Shown piece after piece: positions 7,252 to 9,861 of a stretch of 9,861 nt of DNA. The notes beneath the pieces were generated by a model that had not been told where the DNA came from, did no database searches, and saw nothing but the letters and a program-made list of their open reading frames with translations. The position numbers and the translations under genes were made by a program. The first letter of the stretch is position 1, and every line of letters starts with the position of its first letter. The DNA is from an uncultured beta proteobacterium (GTDB lineage: Bacteria; Pseudomonadota; Gammaproteobacteria; Burkholderiales; Burkholderiaceae): NCBI GenBank assembly GCA_903845455.1, contig CAIMXN010000142.1:1-9861 (forward strand). The letters are read 5' to 3'.

Positions 7252-7258
7252 TCCCCTT
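7252..7258 (-). promoter_or_regulatory. Shine-Dalgarno of lpdA
   Basis: The minus strand reads AAGGGGA followed by four bases and then ATG. It lies directly after the odhB TAA, so lpdA has its own strong ribosome site within the operon, unlike zapE, rnm, dapA and bamC, which show none. Confidence 0.75.
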
Positions 7259-8470
7259 TTACAAATCAAGCAGGAGACGTGAAGGATCTTCTAAAGCTTC
7301 CTTCATGGCAACCAAACCAAGCACGGCCTCACGACCGTCAATAATGCGGTGATCGTATGACAAAGCGAGATAGTTAATCGGACGAATCACAATTTGACCA
7401 TCTTCAACTACTGCGCGCTCTTTAGTGGCATGGATGCCTAAGATGGCAGACTGGGGTGGGTTGATGATGGGAGTTGAAAGCATTGAACCAAATACACCAC
7501 CATTGGAAATCGAAAAAGTGCCACCAGTCAACTCTTCAATCGACAACTTGCCATCACGGGCTTTCGCACCAAATTCTGCAATTTTCTTCTCGATATCGGC
7601 CAAGTTCATTTGGTCTACATCACGCAAGATAGGAACCACTAAGCCACGTGGTGAGCTGACTGCAATACCAATATCAAAGTAACCGTGATAAACAATATCG
7701 TTGCCATCAACAGAAGCATTTAAGAGTGGAAATTTCTTCAAAGCATGGGTAGCTGCCTTAACAAAGAAAGACATAAAGCCTAACTTAACGCCGTGGACCT
7801 TTTCAAACTGGTCTTTGTACTTGTTACGCATGGCAATCACTGGTGCCATATTGACTTCATTAAAGGTAGTCAAGATGGCATTTTGAGCTTGAGACTCCAG
7901 GAGGCGTTCAGCGATACGGGCACGCAAACGACTCATAGGAACACGCTCTTCTGGGCGATCACCCATTGGCATTGGTGCGCTTGGTAGTGCCGCAGACTTA
8001 GTGCCACCCGCTACTGTACCAATCACATCACCCTTGGTAATACGGCCATCACGACCAGAACCAGGTACTTGACCAGCACTTAAATTATTTTCCGCCATCA
8101 ATTTAGCGGCAGAAGGAGCTGCTGCAGCGCCAGTAGATTTGGCGAGAGCTTTAGCAGGTGAGACGGTAGGTGCAGCGGCAGGTGCTGCTACCGGAATTGG
8201 GGCGGCGGCTGGTTTCGCTGTTGCAACCGCAGTGCTATCGATCTTCGCAATCAATTGTTCAGCAAGCACAGTGCCACCATCAGCAACTAGGATTTCAGTC
8301 AATACGCCTGCAGAAGGTGCAGGCACTTCTAACACCACTTTGTCTGTTTCAATTTCAATCAAGATCTCATCTTGACCGACGGCATCGCCAACTTTCTTTT
8401 TCCACTGCAACAAAGTTGCTTCTGCTACTGACTCGGAGAGCTGGGGAACTTTAACTTCAAATATAGCCAT
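7259..8470 (-). CDS. odhB: Dihydrolipoyllysine-residue succinyltransferase (E2 of 2-oxoglutarate dehydrogenase)
   Basis: E2 core of the 2-oxoglutarate dehydrogenase complex (also called SucB), transferring succinyl groups from lipoyl-lysine to CoA. It is 403 aa, the usual length for SucB. A single lipoyl domain (1-77) carries the lipoylated Lys44 in EIETDKVVLEV. A flexible Ala/Pro-rich linker spans about 79-119, and the peripheral-subunit-binding domain is at about 119-152 (SAAKLMAENN...GRDGRITKGDV). After a short second linker the catalytic domain runs from about 176, with VPMSRLRARIAERL, the succinyltransferase-type LTTFNEVNM, and catalytic His374/Asp378 in DHRIIDGREAV. One lipoyl domain and the LTTFNEVNM block favour SucB over the pyruvate dehydrogenase E2. 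The ATG is preceded by AGGA six bases upstream. It lies 43 bases after sucA. Confidence 0.98.
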   Translation of the reverse strand: MAIFEVKVPQLSESVAEATLLQWKKKVGDAVGQDEILIEIETDKVVLEVPAPSAGVLTEILVADGGTVLAEQLIAKIDSTAVATAKPAAAPIPVAAPAAAPTVSPAKALAKSTGAAAAPSAAKLMAENNLSAGQVPGSGRDGRITKGDVIGTVAGGTKSAALPSAPMPMGDRPEERVPMSRLRARIAERLLESQAQNAILTTFNEVNMAPVIAMRNKYKDQFEKVHGVKLGFMSFFVKAATHALKKFPLLNASVDGNDIVYHGYFDIGIAVSSPRGLVVPILRDVDQMNLADIEKKIAEFGAKARDGKLSIEELTGGTFSISNGGVFGSMLSTPIINPPQSAILGIHATKERAVVEDGQIVIRPINYLALSYDHRIIDGREAVLGLVAMKEALEDPSRLLLDL

Positions 8471-8476
8471 GATTAA

Positions 8477-8480
8477 TCCT
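8477..8480 (-). promoter_or_regulatory. Shine-Dalgarno of odhB
   Basis: The minus strand reads AGGA, six bases before the odhB ATG, inside the 43-base sucA-odhB gap. It supports the chosen start of odhB. Confidence 0.7.
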
Positions 8481-8513
8481 ATCTAATGTATTTGGTGTGA
8501 GTTATGTCAACGA

Positions 8514-9861
8514 TTATTTCGTGACCACATAACCCTTTAGTTTGGTAAAAGCCGTGTTCAAAAGAGACTTTTGTTGTTCTTGATGGAGATGCGCGTAGCC
8601 ACAAGCTGGCGATGCTGATGCAGGACGTCCCGCATAAGCCAACTTCATACCCTCAGACATGTTCTCCAATAAGTTGTGTTGAATAAAGAACCATGCGCCT
8701 TGGTTTTGCGGCTCATCTTGACACCACACTACCTCTTCGAGTTTTGGATACTTCTTCAATTCTGTCGCAATGGCTTTATGCGGAAATGGATATAACTGCT
8801 CCAAACGAATAATCGCAACATTACTCAACTTCTTCTCAGTGCGCATTTTAGCCAAGTCGAAATAAACTTTGCCAGAACAAACTACTAAACGGGTCACTTC
8901 CTTAGCATCGATAGCATCATCACGCTCGGAGATCACTGTTTGAAATCCACCTTTAGTGAACTCACTTAATGGTGATGCCGCTTCTTTATTGCGCAACAAG
9001 GATTTGGGCGTCATCAAGATCAAGGGCTTGCGGAACTGACGAATCATTTGACGACGCAATACGTGGAAGATCTGTGATGCAGTAGTGGGTTGAACCACTT
9101 GCATATTAGTATCAGCACATAACTGCATAAAGCGCTCTAGGCGTGCCGATGAATGCTCAGGGCCTTGGCCTTCGTAACCATGAGGCAACATCATCACGAG
9201 ACCGTTAGCACGACCCCACTTCACTTCACCGGATGCGATGAACTGATCAATCACTACTTGAGCGCCGTTAGCAAAGTCGCCAAACTGCGCCTCCCAAATA
9301 GTCAAAGTGTTTGGTTCGGCAGCGGCATAGCCGTACTCAAAACCGAGCACAGCCTCTTCCGATAAGATCGAATCAATCACTAAGAATGGTGCTTGATCTT
9401 TAGTAATGTGCTGGAGTGCGATGTAAGTACCGGTATCCCACTTCTCACGATTTTGGTTATGCAAGACGGCGTGACGGTGTGTAAAGGTGCCGCGACCGCT
9501 ATCCTCGCCAGACAAGCGCACTGGGTAGCCACTTGCTACCAAGGATGCGAAAGCCATATGCTCGCCCATGCCCCAGTCAACATTGACTTCACCACGACCC
9601 ATGGCAGCGCGATCTCGGTAAACCTTCTCAACCAATGGATGGGCTTTAAAGTCTTCTGGAATGGTCGAGATTTTCTCTGCTAAACGCTTCCACTCAGTGA
9701 GCGGAATAGCAGTATCTGCTTCATCGGTCCATTTCTTATTCAAGAACGGCGCCCAATCCACTGCAAACTTGCCTTTAAAGTTACTCAATACCGGATCGGA
9801 AGTTTGTTTACCTTGATCCATCGCAGCGCGATACTCTTTGACCATCAAATCACCAGTACCA
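8514..9861 (-). CDS. sucA: 2-oxoglutarate dehydrogenase E1 component, C-terminal part (5' end outside window)
   Basis: Thiamine-diphosphate-dependent E1 (SucA/OdhA), which decarboxylates 2-oxoglutarate and passes the succinyl group to the E2 lipoyl arm. The frame is open to the window edge, so the N-terminal half, including the ThDP pyrophosphate-binding domain, is not visible; about 448 residues remain. The transketolase pyrimidine-binding domain is recognised by MGEHMAFASL, GEDSGRGTFTHRHAVLHNQN (near 9450-9510), FEYGYA and LPHGYEGQGPEHSSARLERF (near 9130-9190). The C-terminal domain has MTPKSLLRNK, CSGKVYFDL, EQLYPFPHKA, VWCQDEPQNQGAW and AGRPASASPACGY, each close to E. coli SucA. An internal Met near 9845 is not a real start, because the conserved EYRAAMDQG helix runs upstream without a break. 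It ends in TAA 43 bases before odhB, the standard sucA-sucB order. Confidence 0.97.
   Translation of the reverse strand, partial: GTGDLMVKEYRAAMDQGKQTSDPVLSNFKGKFAVDWAPFLNKKWTDEADTAIPLTEWKRLAEKISTIPEDFKAHPLVEKVYRDRAAMGRGEVNVDWGMGEHMAFASLVASGYPVRLSGEDSGRGTFTHRHAVLHNQNREKWDTGTYIALQHITKDQAPFLVIDSILSEEAVLGFEYGYAAAEPNTLTIWEAQFGDFANGAQVVIDQFIASGEVKWGRANGLVMMLPHGYEGQGPEHSSARLERFMQLCADTNMQVVQPTTASQIFHVLRRQMIRQFRKPLILMTPKSLLRNKEAASPLSEFTKGGFQTVISERDDAIDAKEVTRLVVCSGKVYFDLAKMRTEKKLSNVAIIRLEQLYPFPHKAIATELKKYPKLEEVVWCQDEPQNQGAWFFIQHNLLENMSEGMKLAYAGRPASASPACGYAHLHQEQQKSLLNTAFTKLKGYVVTK

Noticed and set aside
8115..8235. Low-complexity Ala/Pro-coding stretch in odhB
   Set aside because: It is the normal flexible linker between the lipoyl and subunit-binding domains, not a DNA repeat.
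9840..9848. Possible start of sucA at the internal Met/Leu near 9845
   Set aside because: The frame stays open to the window edge and the E1 helix before EYRAAMDQG continues upstream; conserved E1 domains must lie beyond the window.
1..9861. Search for CRISPR, insertion sequences, tRNA/rRNA genes, phage or toxin-antitoxin genes, or a novel defence system
   Set aside because: Every part of the window is explained by nine recognisable housekeeping-type genes with gaps of about 43 bases or less; no direct-repeat array, transposase motif or cloverleaf was noticed by eye.

Overview
All the coding sequence in this window lies on the minus strand, so transcription runs from base 9861 down to base 1. 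There are nine protein genes with almost no non-coding DNA between them; the longest gap is about 43 bases. I see no RNA gene, mobile element, CRISPR array, phage remnant or long repeat. The protein sequences (long-form TrpRS with a Burkholderiales-type insert, Lpd followed by ZapE, OdhA/OdhB, dapA-bamC) and a moderate G+C content point to a small-genome betaproteobacterium of the Burkholderiaceae. Polynucleobacter is the best guess, made from recall of protein sequences rather than from a search.

Bases 9861-5811 carry the 2-oxoglutarate dehydrogenase complex of the TCA cycle: the C-terminal part of E1 (sucA/odhA, whose 5' end is outside the window), E2 succinyltransferase (odhB/sucB) and E3 dihydrolipoyl dehydrogenase (lpdA). 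zapE (5810-4707), an AFG1-type ATPase linked to cell division, begins with a TTG codon directly after the lpdA stop.

Bases 4697-2029 hold a PHP-domain phosphoesterase of the RNase AM / nucleoside-3',5'-bisphosphate phosphatase family, tryptophanyl-tRNA synthetase (trpS), and a class I SAM-dependent methyltransferase of unknown substrate.

Bases 2016-1 hold dapA (first committed step of lysine/diaminopimelate synthesis) and bamC (outer-membrane BAM-complex lipoprotein, whose 3' end is outside the window). The two overlap by a few bases, matching the dapA-bamC(nlpB) adjacency known from gammaproteobacteria.

This is a core housekeeping region. I found no convincing undescribed system. The most useful second looks are a four-cysteine motif in TrpRS resembling the Fe-S motif of Thermotoga TrpRS, the coupling of zapE to the TCA-cycle genes, the conserved-looking orphan methyltransferase, and the unusual start codons of zapE and dapA.
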